Shown in pieces: positions 1-6,626 of a stretch of 14,269 bases of DNA (positions are counted from its first letter, which is position 1; every line of letters begins with the position of its first letter). Below the pieces are notes generated by a model. That model made no database searches and was not told the origin of the DNA. It saw nothing but the letters and a program-made list of their open reading frames with translations. The DNA lies in contig SKPS01000155.1 in assembly GCA_007119395.1 (NCBI GenBank), positions 1-14,269 on the forward strand, in the 5' to 3' direction. The DNA is from Lentimicrobiaceae bacterium. GTDB taxonomy: Bacteria; Bacteroidota; Bacteroidia; Bacteroidales; SKPS01. The position numbers and the translations under genes are program-made.

Positions 1-923
1 GCTGTGACCAGTGCTCCCCTGAAGGCTTTGGCACCGGCAATCCCTTTGAAATAGTGACTGTAATGGTTGCGCATTTCGAAGAGAGCCACCCGCTCCCCCT
101 TCCATCGGATGGAGTCAAGCAGATGCTCTCTGCACACCTCGATGATCTCTTCGATTCCGGGGCGGGGTAGCTCCTCTCCGGCTTTTATAAAGTGTCTGAT
201 CTCACGGAAGATCCAGGGATTGCCGATGGCAGCCCGCCCGATCATCACCCCATCCACTCCGTATTGTTTTGCTCTCTCTACCGCCACAGGCCCTGAGGTG
301 ATATCGCCGTTGCCGATCACAGGGATACGCATCGCAGGGTTCTCCTTCACCCTGCCAATCAGGGTCCAGTCAGCAACCCCTTTGTACATCTGCGCCCTCG
401 TCCTGCCATGGATCGTGATCGCAGCAATCCCTTCATCCTGTAAACGCAAAGCGATATCCTCAATCTCCTTCTTCGACTCATCCCAACCCAAACGGGTTTT
501 TACCGTGACCGGCAGATGGGTGCTCCGTACCACGGCGCGGGTGATGGCCAACATCATCGGAATATCATTCAGCAAGCCCGCTCCACCACCTTTCATCGCC
601 ACCTTTCTGACCGGACAGCCAAAGTTGATGTCGATCACATCCGGGCCAACGGCTGTGGCTACTCTGGCCGCCTCTGCCATGCTGTCGGGATTATTGCCAA
701 AGATCTGAATACCAATCGGTCGCTCCCCTTCGTCGAAGTCAAGCTTGTGTAAGCTTTTCACCGCATCCCTGATCAATCCATCCGAAGAGATGAACTCGGT
801 AAACACCACATCGGCACCAAACCGCTTGCAGAACTTCCTGAAAGGGGGGTCACTGATGTCTTCCATCGGCGCCATCAACAGCGGAATATCCTCTTCTATC
901 AAAATATCTCCAACCTGTAGCAT
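1..923 (-). CDS. dusB: tRNA-dihydrouridine synthase, DusB-like (partial, 3' end outside window)
   Basis: FMN-dependent enzyme that reduces uridine to dihydrouridine in the D-loop of tRNA in the cytoplasm. The reverse complement gives 307 codons from an ATG at 923; the gene runs off the left edge, so the C-terminal part is missing. Visible Dus landmarks are the FMN-barrel opening LLMAPMEDISDPPFR (residues 15-29), IGIQIFG (70-76), the catalytic-cysteine motif NFGCPVRKV with Cys103, VKTRLGW, ITIHGRTR and VIGNGDI, then GVMIGRAAIGNPW. The start sits about 17 residues before APM, which fits the family. A -7 box (TATCTTTG, 928-935) lies so close that the mRNA would be almost leaderless. It is divergent from the CPBP protease gene. 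The family call is very sure; DusB rather than another Dus subtype is likely. Confidence 0.95.
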   Translation of the reverse strand, partial: MLQVGDILIEEDIPLLMAPMEDISDPPFRKFCKRFGADVVFTEFISSDGLIRDAVKSLHKLDFDEGERPIGIQIFGNNPDSMAEAARVATAVGPDVIDINFGCPVRKVAMKGGGAGLLNDIPMMLAITRAVVRSTHLPVTVKTRLGWDESKKEIEDIALRLQDEGIAAITIHGRTRAQMYKGVADWTLIGRVKENPAMRIPVIGNGDITSGPVAVERAKQYGVDGVMIGRAAIGNPWIFREIRHFIKAGEELPRPGIEEIIEVCREHLLDSIRWKGERVALFEMRNHYSHYFKGIAGAKAFRGALVT

Positions 924-927
924 GCTG

Positions 928-935
928 CAAAGATA
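928..935 (-). promoter_or_regulatory. Bacteroidota -7 box for dusB
   Basis: On the minus strand 935 to 928 reads TATCTTTG, a full match to the TAnnTTTG -7 consensus of Bacteroidota sigma-ABfr promoters. No clear TTG -33 element is seen at the usual spacing. Transcription would begin about at the dusB ATG (923), so the mRNA would have little or no leader. Confidence 0.45.
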
Positions 936-975
936 TGAAAACGGAACACCCTTTTTCTGCTTTCATCTTTTCTCT

Positions 976-983
976 TACCTTTG
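976..983 (+). promoter_or_regulatory. Bacteroidota -7 box for the CPBP protease gene
   Basis: TACCTTTG matches TAnnTTTG exactly. The -33 position holds only a T-rich stretch (952-958), so this is a half-supported promoter. If real, transcription starts near 987-990 and the protease must start at 992 or later, not at the upstream ATG at 935. Confidence 0.45.
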
Positions 984-991
984 TGCACATA

Positions 992-1972
992 ATGCCCGTT
1001 TCCATGCTGATGCTTGTTCGTTACCTGCGCGAAATCACCCACAACAAACCCTGGTTGCAGCTGTTCCTGTTTGCCACCATCACCCTGCTGTCACTCATGT
1101 TGGGCAGTGCCGCCGGCTATCTGATTCCCCTGATCACCGACGGAGCAACCAATGTCTCATTGGCCTTGGAGTTTTTGAGCGCCCCTGAAAAGATGACCGA
1201 TGCAGCAAGCCAACCCGATGGGCTGGTGAGAATCCTCGCCATTACACAAATCTCAGCCCAAATCGGATTGTTTATCATGCCTCCCCTGGTCTTTGCCATG
1301 CTCATCTACGGGCAAAGGTTTCACAAAGGACTGGGACTTGACGCTACGCCCGGGGCATTCTCAATACTGCTCGTGATCCCCTTGACCTTTATGGTGCTTC
1401 CCATGGTGAGCTGGCTGCATCAACTCAATATGCAGGTCCCCATTACAGAAACAATGGAGCTGTCGGAACAACGCGCCGAACTGTTTATCACACTCTTCTT
1501 GAAAGACGATACATGGAAAAGACTTGTGCTGAATCTTTTCATGATCGCCCTCCTCCCGGCGATAGGTGAAGAGCTCTTCTTCAGGGGAATTCTTCAGAAG
1601 TACCTGGCCAAAGGGTTGAAGAATGTCCATCTGGCAGTGTTTGTGACCGCCATTTTGTTCAGCCTCCTACACTTTCAGTTTCATGGCTTTTTGCCCAGGG
1701 TGTTTCTTGGGGTGTTGTTTGGCTACTTGTTCGTATGGACAGGCAATCTCTGGTTGCCTATTATAGCCCATTTTGTCAATAACGGTGCTGCTGTGGTGGT
1801 TGAATTTCTCGGTCAGCGTGGCCTGATGGAAGGCGGCTACCAGGAGTTTGGCAAGGAGACCGGTACTGGTGCTCTTGCATTAAGCATTGCTGTTACCTTT
1901 ACCATCTGCCTGGCCCTGTATTATCATCACCTGAAAAACCGGATACACCCCCCTATGAACCCATCGGATTAG
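992..1972 (+). CDS. CPBP family intramembrane metalloprotease (CAAX protease / Abi family)
   Basis: Polytopic inner-membrane protein of about 326 residues with the hallmark motifs of CPBP (Rce1-like) glutamyl proteases. These are EELFFR (the catalytic Glu pair, about residues 193-198), a following helix ending SLLHFQFHGFLPR (second-motif His), and IIAHFVNN near the C terminus (third-motif His and Asn). Strongly hydrophobic helices fill most of the rest. Substrate unknown: relatives process prenylated proteins, peptides or bacteriocin-related proteins, and many have no known role. In-frame starts exist at 935, 992, 1004 and 1010. I prefer 992 or later because 935 lies 12 bases from the divergent dusB start and a -7 box sits at 976-983. 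The stop codon overlaps that of the opposing broken gene (1969-2275). Confidence 0.85.
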   Translation: MPVSMLMLVRYLREITHNKPWLQLFLFATITLLSLMLGSAAGYLIPLITDGATNVSLALEFLSAPEKMTDAASQPDGLVRILAITQISAQIGLFIMPPLVFAMLIYGQRFHKGLGLDATPGAFSILLVIPLTFMVLPMVSWLHQLNMQVPITETMELSEQRAELFITLFLKDDTWKRLVLNLFMIALLPAIGEELFFRGILQKYLAKGLKNVHLAVFVTAILFSLLHFQFHGFLPRVFLGVLFGYLFVWTGNLWLPIIAHFVNNGAAVVVEFLGQRGLMEGGYQEFGKETGTGALALSIAVTFTICLALYYHHLKNRIHPPMNPSD

Positions 1973-2275
1973 CCTGAACCATTCAGAAAGCTCAGCTCCA
2001 TCGACATTTCGGCAAACATCGGAGCAATCAGGGCACTGACAGGATAGGATCCCGCGTAGTCGGGGTTGGCCGGCTACGTAGAAGATATTGAGTCCGGCCA
2101 GCGTGATCATCAGGATAAAGATGAAGGTGAGGGCAAAGAAGGCGTCAGCGTGGTTCATCGCGCTGAGCTCCTTGCCATGCAACCTCCCGATGTTGAGCCA
2201 GGCCCTGTGGGTAAGCATCAGTATCCGGATCACACGTGAAGCCGACCAAGCAAAAATGGCAATGGTGATGACCAA
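1969..2275 (-). pseudogene. Broken gene for a small two-helix membrane protein (frameshifted)
   Basis: On the minus strand an open frame from a TTG at 2275 encodes a hydrophobic helix (VITIAIFAW), a basic stretch, a second helix (FFALTFIFILMITLAGLNIF) and then YVAGQP. After that it enters a C-rich, unconvincing tail that would run into the protease gene. Removing one base from the four-base run at 2062-2065 (GGGG on plus) joins YVAGQP to DYAGSYPVSALIAPMF and ends at a stop (1969-1971) after about 101 residues. No ATG start is found upstream. So either this is a recently decayed gene, or the run has a sequencing error and the gene uses a TTG start. I do not recognise the family. Confidence 0.5.
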
Positions 2276-2394
2276 CAGTACAGTAAAAATCGTTTGAGAC
2301 TTAGCTGTATAATGATTTATTTATCAACTAAATAACAGGCATTTATCGATGCCGGCACTCAAATGGCTCTGTTTTGCTTTCGTTTGCCACATAG

Positions 2395-2402
2395 CAAATG
2401 TA
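2395..2402 (-). promoter_or_regulatory. Possible -7 box upstream of the broken gene
   Basis: Minus-strand TACATTTG matches TAnnTTTG, about 120 bases before the frame starting at 2275. No -33 TTG is seen at standard spacing. It could be the surviving promoter of the broken gene. Confidence 0.25.
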
Positions 2403-2520
2403 CAATCTTTTTTTTGGCTTCTCGCCATTGTGAATCGTCGATATGATCTGGGGAATAAAGCAAGAACCAAATCATTGTCGATAGACATCAGACTGCACGC
2501 GTGAGCTTATGGCAAAGCGT

Positions 2521-2586
2521 CAAAAAAAAAAAAAAACACAAGGCCCTTTTGAAAAGAGATTCGAATGAATATTCCGAAACAATACA
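2521..2586 (-). terminator. Possible terminator of the sulfur operon with a T15 tract
   Basis: On the minus strand, after the stop at 2587, comes a bulged stem (TTCGGAAT pairing with ATTCGAA, about 2563-2578), then after some 27 bases a run of 15 Ts (A run 2522-2536 on plus). The stem is weak and not adjacent to the T run, so the call is tentative. No gene follows the operon on this strand for about 300 bases. Confidence 0.3.
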
Positions 2587-3165
2587 CTAACATCCGCCCA
2601 GATCCTGTATGTTCAGCGACTTTTCTTCGATTTCTATTGTTTTTCGGGAGGGGATAAATCGATGATAGTCGTATGCTTTTTTCTCAAAACGGAAGAACAG
2701 CCCTGCATGGTTGAAGTCCTCAAGAACATGTTGGCGTATGTATCCGACACCGGCATTCACTGCCACAGCCTCAATCCCCAGTTGTATCAACAGTTGCGCC
2801 ACATAGTGTGCTTGCCATTCCTGGTCACCCACTATCAGGTTTCGATTGCCCCGCAGGGAACGCAGATGTTTCCGCTCCAATATACTGTCGGCGGGGATGT
2901 GGACAGCTCCGGGGAAGTGATATTCCTGAAACGCCTCGTATGGCCGGATATCCACAATGTGTACTCCGGCATCATCATCTTGGAGCAGCCGGTATATTTC
3001 GTAAGGGCTTACACTCATGGCAAAAAGTGGATGATCCACCAGTTTACCGGCCGGCACTTTGTAAGATCCGGGAGAGTAACTGAAGGCAAAAACACCGGTC
3101 ATCACCACCACTACAAAAAGTATCATACCTACTCTCAATGCACTGTATTGTTCAAGGTTGATCAT
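2587..3165 (-). CDS. Membrane-anchored rhodanese-like protein with C-terminal Gly-Gly-Cys
   Basis: 192 residues, last gene of the sulfur operon, 11 bases after its neighbour. One N-terminal membrane helix (about residues 10-30) anchors a rhodanese fold: VSPYEIYRLL, HIVDIRPYEAFQEYHFPGAVHIP (residues 69-91), then the position of the active-site loop, which reads NLIVGDQEWQ (109-118) with no cysteine. A classical rhodanese sulfurtransferase reaction at that loop is therefore not possible. The protein holds exactly one cysteine, its very last residue (Cys192), in the ending DLGGC. The tandem-rhodanese lipoprotein of the same operon also ends in GGC. Inference: a periplasmic sulfur-binding or carrier protein whose terminal Cys bears the sulfur. 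It could also be a scaffold. Function unproven. Confidence 0.8.
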   Translation of the reverse strand: MINLEQYSALRVGMILFVVVVMTGVFAFSYSPGSYKVPAGKLVDHPLFAMSVSPYEIYRLLQDDDAGVHIVDIRPYEAFQEYHFPGAVHIPADSILERKHLRSLRGNRNLIVGDQEWQAHYVAQLLIQLGIEAVAVNAGVGYIRQHVLEDFNHAGLFFRFEKKAYDYHRFIPSRKTIEIEEKSLNIQDLGGC

Positions 3166-3176
3166 GGGTTTGTGTT

Positions 3177-4328
3177 TTATTGTTGCTGTAGACGACGAAA
3201 ATGTTGGGCTGCCTCCTGCCTGAATCTGTATTTACTTGTACGTAGATAATCAGCCTCTTCAACCTCTTTGTCGTTGTCATAAAAAAGATTAAAAACAAAA
3301 GCATTCAGTCCTCCTTCCAAAACATATACATCAGAGATGTTGAGTCTTCGGCAGATCTGCCATGCCTTAACGGCATCAACACCTCCGTTGGAGACAAGGA
3401 GCAAACGTTTCCCCGGGTGGTATCTCAACACGTGACGGTATTGTCTGTTGGTAAACTGATCCAGCGGGATGTTCACCGCATTGGGTAGATGAAACGCCCT
3501 GAACTCGTCCTTGCTACGTACATCGATAATCATAAAGTTCAGGGGTGCCTTCACCATGTGGTATGCCAGCTCTTCGGTGGTGACAAAGAAGTTCTCTTTC
3601 GCCATTTCGGACAGCAACACTTTTTCGCTGTTTTCACGTAATCTTTTGGGGTTTGTCTCAGGTATGACCAGAATGGTGGCGGCAATCGCCACGGCGATGA
3701 TAAGTTCGGGGGTATAGCCTTTATAGCCTTTGTGGGTAGGTTGAAGTGCATGGGGAGCCTTCTTCTCAAAATGAGTTGCCACCTTGAAAGCGACAAGAGC
3801 CATCAGAATCATCAGGGCAATGAATAGATTCTGAGGGATGCTTGTCAGTTCAGTGATCAATTTCCTGTCGAGGAAAACTGCACCTCTGAACATGTTGAAC
3901 TGATCGGCAAACAGTCCGTATAGGAATACTCCGGCGAACATGCCTGCGATAAAAAGCATGGCATCTGTTTTTCCAATGGCAGCAGAGGTGATTCCGGTAC
4001 CTGGGCAAAACCCTCCGATCAGGAATCCGAATCCCATGATAACCCCTCCTATGATGGCAGGATAAAGGTGATTGGAATGGATGAAGATGAGGTCGGTATC
4101 TAACCAGCCGAAGTACCGCATAAAAAACAATCCGGTCATGGCAGTGATGCCGGCCGTGAAGAACACTTTGAGCACTACAAAGTCATAGGCATAGAAAACA
4201 CCGACCAGTTTTCTAGGAGAGGATAGTCCGGATTGTTCCAGGATCATTCCAAAGGCTATCCCTACCAGGAAGATGGAGATGAGCCAGATCTCCTGCGAAA
4301 TGATTCCCAATGGCATAAGTGGTCCCAT
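3177..4328 (-). CDS. YeeE/YedE (TsuA-like) transporter half fused to a rhodanese-like domain
   Basis: 383 residues. Residues 1-190 are a polytopic Sulf_transp-type half with the signature GGFCPGTG (Cys108) used by YeeE/YedE proteins, which take up thiosulfate in characterised cases (TsuA). A basic linker and one more hydrophobic segment (about 207-222) lead to a rhodanese domain (about 235-355) with MIIDVRSKDEFRAFHLPNA. Its active-site loop reads LLLVSNGGVDA, with Ser313 or nearby residues where cysteine is expected, so the classical active site is missing. The gene follows the other YeeE/YedE half by 11 bases, and together they would make one full two-half transporter. Membrane topology decides whether the rhodanese domain faces the periplasm or the cytoplasm; I cannot settle this by eye. 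Start ATG at 4328. Confidence 0.85.
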   Translation of the reverse strand: MGPLMPLGIISQEIWLISIFLVGIAFGMILEQSGLSSPRKLVGVFYAYDFVVLKVFFTAGITAMTGLFFMRYFGWLDTDLIFIHSNHLYPAIIGGVIMGFGFLIGGFCPGTGITSAAIGKTDAMLFIAGMFAGVFLYGLFADQFNMFRGAVFLDRKLITELTSIPQNLFIALMILMALVAFKVATHFEKKAPHALQPTHKGYKGYTPELIIAVAIAATILVIPETNPKRLRENSEKVLLSEMAKENFFVTTEELAYHMVKAPLNFMIIDVRSKDEFRAFHLPNAVNIPLDQFTNRQYRHVLRYHPGKRLLLVSNGGVDAVKAWQICRRLNISDVYVLEGGLNAFVFNLFYDNDKEVEEADYLRTSKYRFRQEAAQHFRRLQQQ

Positions 4329-4339
4329 AGTGAGTGTTT

Positions 4340-4849
4340 TTAGAGCCAGAATTTTTTAAAGAGAAAAGCGAAGGCGAATCCTGTTCCAAAGATGGCGAGC
4401 ATGGTAATGATTCCTGATGCTGACAGTACGGCCATACCGTTGAGTGCAGCGCCACTTGTGCATCCGCGTCCGAGCTGCGAGCCAATACCAAATAGCAGCC
4501 CACCGCATACTGCCAGCATCAGCCTAAGAGATCTTCCTATGTGTGATCCTTTCTCCAGAGTGAATTTCAGATTTCGTGAGACCACGCCGGAGATAAAACT
4601 ACCGGTAAAAAGGCCGATCACCATGATAACAATCCATGATTTCCAAATGCTTCCAGTCAGTTGGCCGAAAAAGTGATGTCCATCTGCCCAAGAAGGGGCT
4701 ACCAGGGCCGTAAAGGCCACTGTAAGATCTTTGATGCCTCCACTTGCTCCAAGGCCATGACCGCCAATAAACAGTGTGGCCAGCAAAAGCAGTCCCAACA
4801 GAAAACCCCCAAGGTAAGGATTGATGTACGTTGCTTTTTTGTTTTGCAT
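4340..4849 (-). CDS. YeeE/YedE (TsuA-like) sulfur transporter half
   Basis: 169 residues, almost entirely membrane helices (about 13-31, 70-90, 106-123, 135-165). The conserved signature SQLGRGCTSGAALNG puts Cys130 in the pore-type cysteine motif of the YeeE/YedE family; a further Cys115 lies in the preceding helix. Full-length TsuA-type proteins have about 350 residues and two such halves; here each half has its own gene. Expected role, from the family: passage of thiosulfate or another small sulfur species across the inner membrane by handing it between cysteines. It lies 43 bases after the lipoprotein gene, with an AAGGAAAG-type purine stretch upstream, and 11 bases before its partner half. 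Confidence 0.85.
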   Translation of the reverse strand: MQNKKATYINPYLGGFLLGLLLLATLFIGGHGLGASGGIKDLTVAFTALVAPSWADGHHFFGQLTGSIWKSWIVIMVIGLFTGSFISGVVSRNLKFTLEKGSHIGRSLRLMLAVCGGLLFGIGSQLGRGCTSGAALNGMAVLSASGIITMLAIFGTGFAFAFLFKKFWL

Positions 4850-4892
4850 GTTATCTGATATTTACTAAAACTTTCTTTCCTTTTCGGTGCAA

Positions 4893-5942
4893 TCAGCACC
4901 CTCCTTCGGGGGCAACAAACTTAATCTCCTCTTGGTTGGGCTCCCCAATTACGCCTTCATCAGTCTCTATAGGGAAATCATTCACCACCCTTTTGGAGAA
5001 GAAGCTCTTTCCGATCCTTTCAATGAGTTCATTGTACATAAACCCGTTGGTGCCGTAGGCGATGGTTTTTACATCATATCCAAGAATATGCAGGTAGGCA
5101 GCTACAACAGGGGTTGTGCTGTTAGAATAGCAGTACAGAACGATAGTACGGTCGGTGGGCAGGGTGTTCAGGTAGGCCTCTCTTTTCAGCGAAGTGCGTT
5201 GGTCGTATTGTACCGCATTGGGCAGATGCCCTGTTTTGTAGTCTTTCATGGGCCAGTAATTGATCAGGTAATACTTTTCAGGGGCACTGACTACTTCTTT
5301 TGCAGTGATCAGCAATTCACGGTAATCAACACTCAGGAGCTTCTGTGACCTCTCCCGGAGGATATCAAACCCTTGGCTGTAGGCTGATCTTATAACAGGG
5401 TAATCACCCGGCTCGTTTTTCGGATACCCCTTGGTTGTCAACAGGTTGGCCAGATCATCTGACAAAGCCTCTTCCCAAGCCTCAGAAGCATAGGCACTGT
5501 TCCATCCCGCCATTCCCCACCGTATGTTAAACGTGTTGGTGTAACCCAACATCCGCAGTACACCGTTGGCAAACATCGACTCCTGATGATCCTTTGAAAA
5601 AAGGAAGATCATGTCAAACGAAGAAGGGTCGATTACCTCTTCAAAATAATGGATAATCTCGCTTATAGGTACATTAACAGCTCCAGGCACACGCCCCTTA
5701 CGGTATTCCTCTGCAGATCTCACATCAATGATGTGGATGTTTTCATGCAGTTTCTGGTACACTTCTTCAGCATTCATAGCAGCCGGTGACTCCGGACTGT
5801 TGATAAAATCGTGGTGTTTCTCGATATACGATATCAACACCTCAAACTTATCTTCCTGATCAATCCGTTTCGGGGACTCTCGTTTTCTCGTGCAGCCAGT
5901 TATTAGAAGTGGTATCAAAAAAACCAGATAATATCTTTTCAT
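4893..5942 (-). CDS. Tandem-rhodanese lipoprotein with C-terminal Gly-Gly-Cys
   Basis: 349 residues. A lipoprotein signal peptide ends in LLITGC, with Cys17 as the lipidated residue. The next residues (TRKRE) are basic and do not look like the acidic export signal of surface lipoproteins in this phylum, so it probably faces the periplasm. Domain 1 (about 55-155) has a normal rhodanese entry, IIDVRSAEEYRKGRVPGAV, and WGMAGW, but its loop reads FLFSKDHQESM without cysteine. Domain 2 (about 205-310) has a degenerate entry (LINYWPMKDYKTGHLPNAV) but keeps a loop cysteine, LYCYSNST (Cys271). The only cysteines are 17, 271 and the last residue, 349, in APEGGC. It overlaps the cytochrome b gene by four bases (ATGA), implying coupled translation. 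Likely role: receive and relay sulfane sulfur in the periplasm (inference). Confidence 0.85.
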   Translation of the reverse strand: MKRYYLVFLIPLLITGCTRKRESPKRIDQEDKFEVLISYIEKHHDFINSPESPAAMNAEEVYQKLHENIHIIDVRSAEEYRKGRVPGAVNVPISEIIHYFEEVIDPSSFDMIFLFSKDHQESMFANGVLRMLGYTNTFNIRWGMAGWNSAYASEAWEEALSDDLANLLTTKGYPKNEPGDYPVIRSAYSQGFDILRERSQKLLSVDYRELLITAKEVVSAPEKYYLINYWPMKDYKTGHLPNAVQYDQRTSLKREAYLNTLPTDRTIVLYCYSNSTTPVVAAYLHILGYDVKTIAYGTNGFMYNELIERIGKSFFSKRVVNDFPIETDEGVIGEPNQEEIKFVAPEGGC

Positions 5943-6625
5943 AGGGCATCTGAGTTTTTGGTAGGTGTTTCTATCTGCAACCCTTGCTCTCTATCCTCTT
6001 TCGGAAAATCCCGTGTCTCGATCTCCTCATAGCCTGTGATCATCGCCTTAAGGTTCGATGTAATAGTTTTTCCAGTGGTAATCAAATAGATATGAACCGC
6101 TATAAAAGTGATCAACAGATAGGCTCCCAGCGTATGCACTGCGGAAATATTTCCCAGGTTTTGAAGGTTACCCAAAGTATGTATCTCTCCGGCGAACGGA
6201 TACCTGTAGAAGAGGTACAGCAAACCTGAGAAAACCATCAGGGGAATAAGGACAAGTTTAAGTGCCAGGTAAACAATTCTTTGCAGCGGGTTGAGTTTTG
6301 AAAGGATGGTTTTTCTAGTGGGGTGGGGAGCGTTTCTGAAAATGCCGGTTACATAATAGCGACCCTGAGCAATCAGATTCCTTCTGGTGGGTATGTATTG
6401 CCTCCATTCTCCGGTTGTGAAGTGCCAGAAAATGGCAAACACAATCAGAATGATCAAAGAGATGGCAGCTACATTGTGTAACCTTACCGCATTTTCAAAT
6501 CCAAGGATGTGGTACGACCCCATGATCTCGAAGCCGGTGAAGGCCAGAAAGAGGATCAGCACGGCCTGTGACCAGTGCCATACCCGTTCAAATAGCTTGT
6601 AAATATATACTGTTTTCTTCGCCAT
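5939..6625 (-). CDS. Cytochrome b561-type membrane subunit (quinol-to-cytochrome c electron transfer)
   Basis: 228 residues of the cytochrome b / Ni-hydrogenase b-subunit type, with four helices (about 20-36, 52-70, 117-137, 164-185). Candidate heme-b ligands are His17 (RVWHWSQ), His50 (VRLHN), His68 (FWHFT), His164 (AVHTLG) and His178 (AVHIYL), a pattern that fits two b hemes. Such subunits take electrons from menaquinol and pass them to a periplasmic redox partner. The partner is surely the octaheme cytochrome encoded directly before it: only one base separates the stop of that gene (6627-6629) from this ATG (6625). The C-terminal tail of about 35 residues is charged and probably cytoplasmic. 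Confidence 0.88.
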   Translation of the reverse strand: MAKKTVYIYKLFERVWHWSQAVLILFLAFTGFEIMGSYHILGFENAVRLHNVAAISLIILIVFAIFWHFTTGEWRQYIPTRRNLIAQGRYYVTGIFRNAPHPTRKTILSKLNPLQRIVYLALKLVLIPLMVFSGLLYLFYRYPFAGEIHTLGNLQNLGNISAVHTLGAYLLITFIAVHIYLITTGKTITSNLKAMITGYEEIETRDFPKEDREQGLQIETPTKNSDAL

Positions 6626-6626
6626 T

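Larger units (their letters stand above)
2276..2586. other. Gene-poor stretch between the broken gene and the sulfur operon end
   Basis: About 310 bases with no convincing coding frame. It holds a minus-strand -7 box (2395-2402), a small inverted repeat GGCAT/ATGCC (2339-2354), two copies of GTCGATA near 2438 and 2478, and a 15-base A run (2522-2536) downstream of the operon end. No RNA gene is recognised. Confidence 0.5.

Noticed and set aside
67..708. Plus-strand open frame of 213 residues
   Set aside because: It lies fully over the dusB gene on the other strand and has no family features; it is an antisense shadow.
2662..3249. Plus-strand open frame of 195 residues
   Set aside because: Antisense to the rhodanese-like protein gene, which has clear motifs and operon context.
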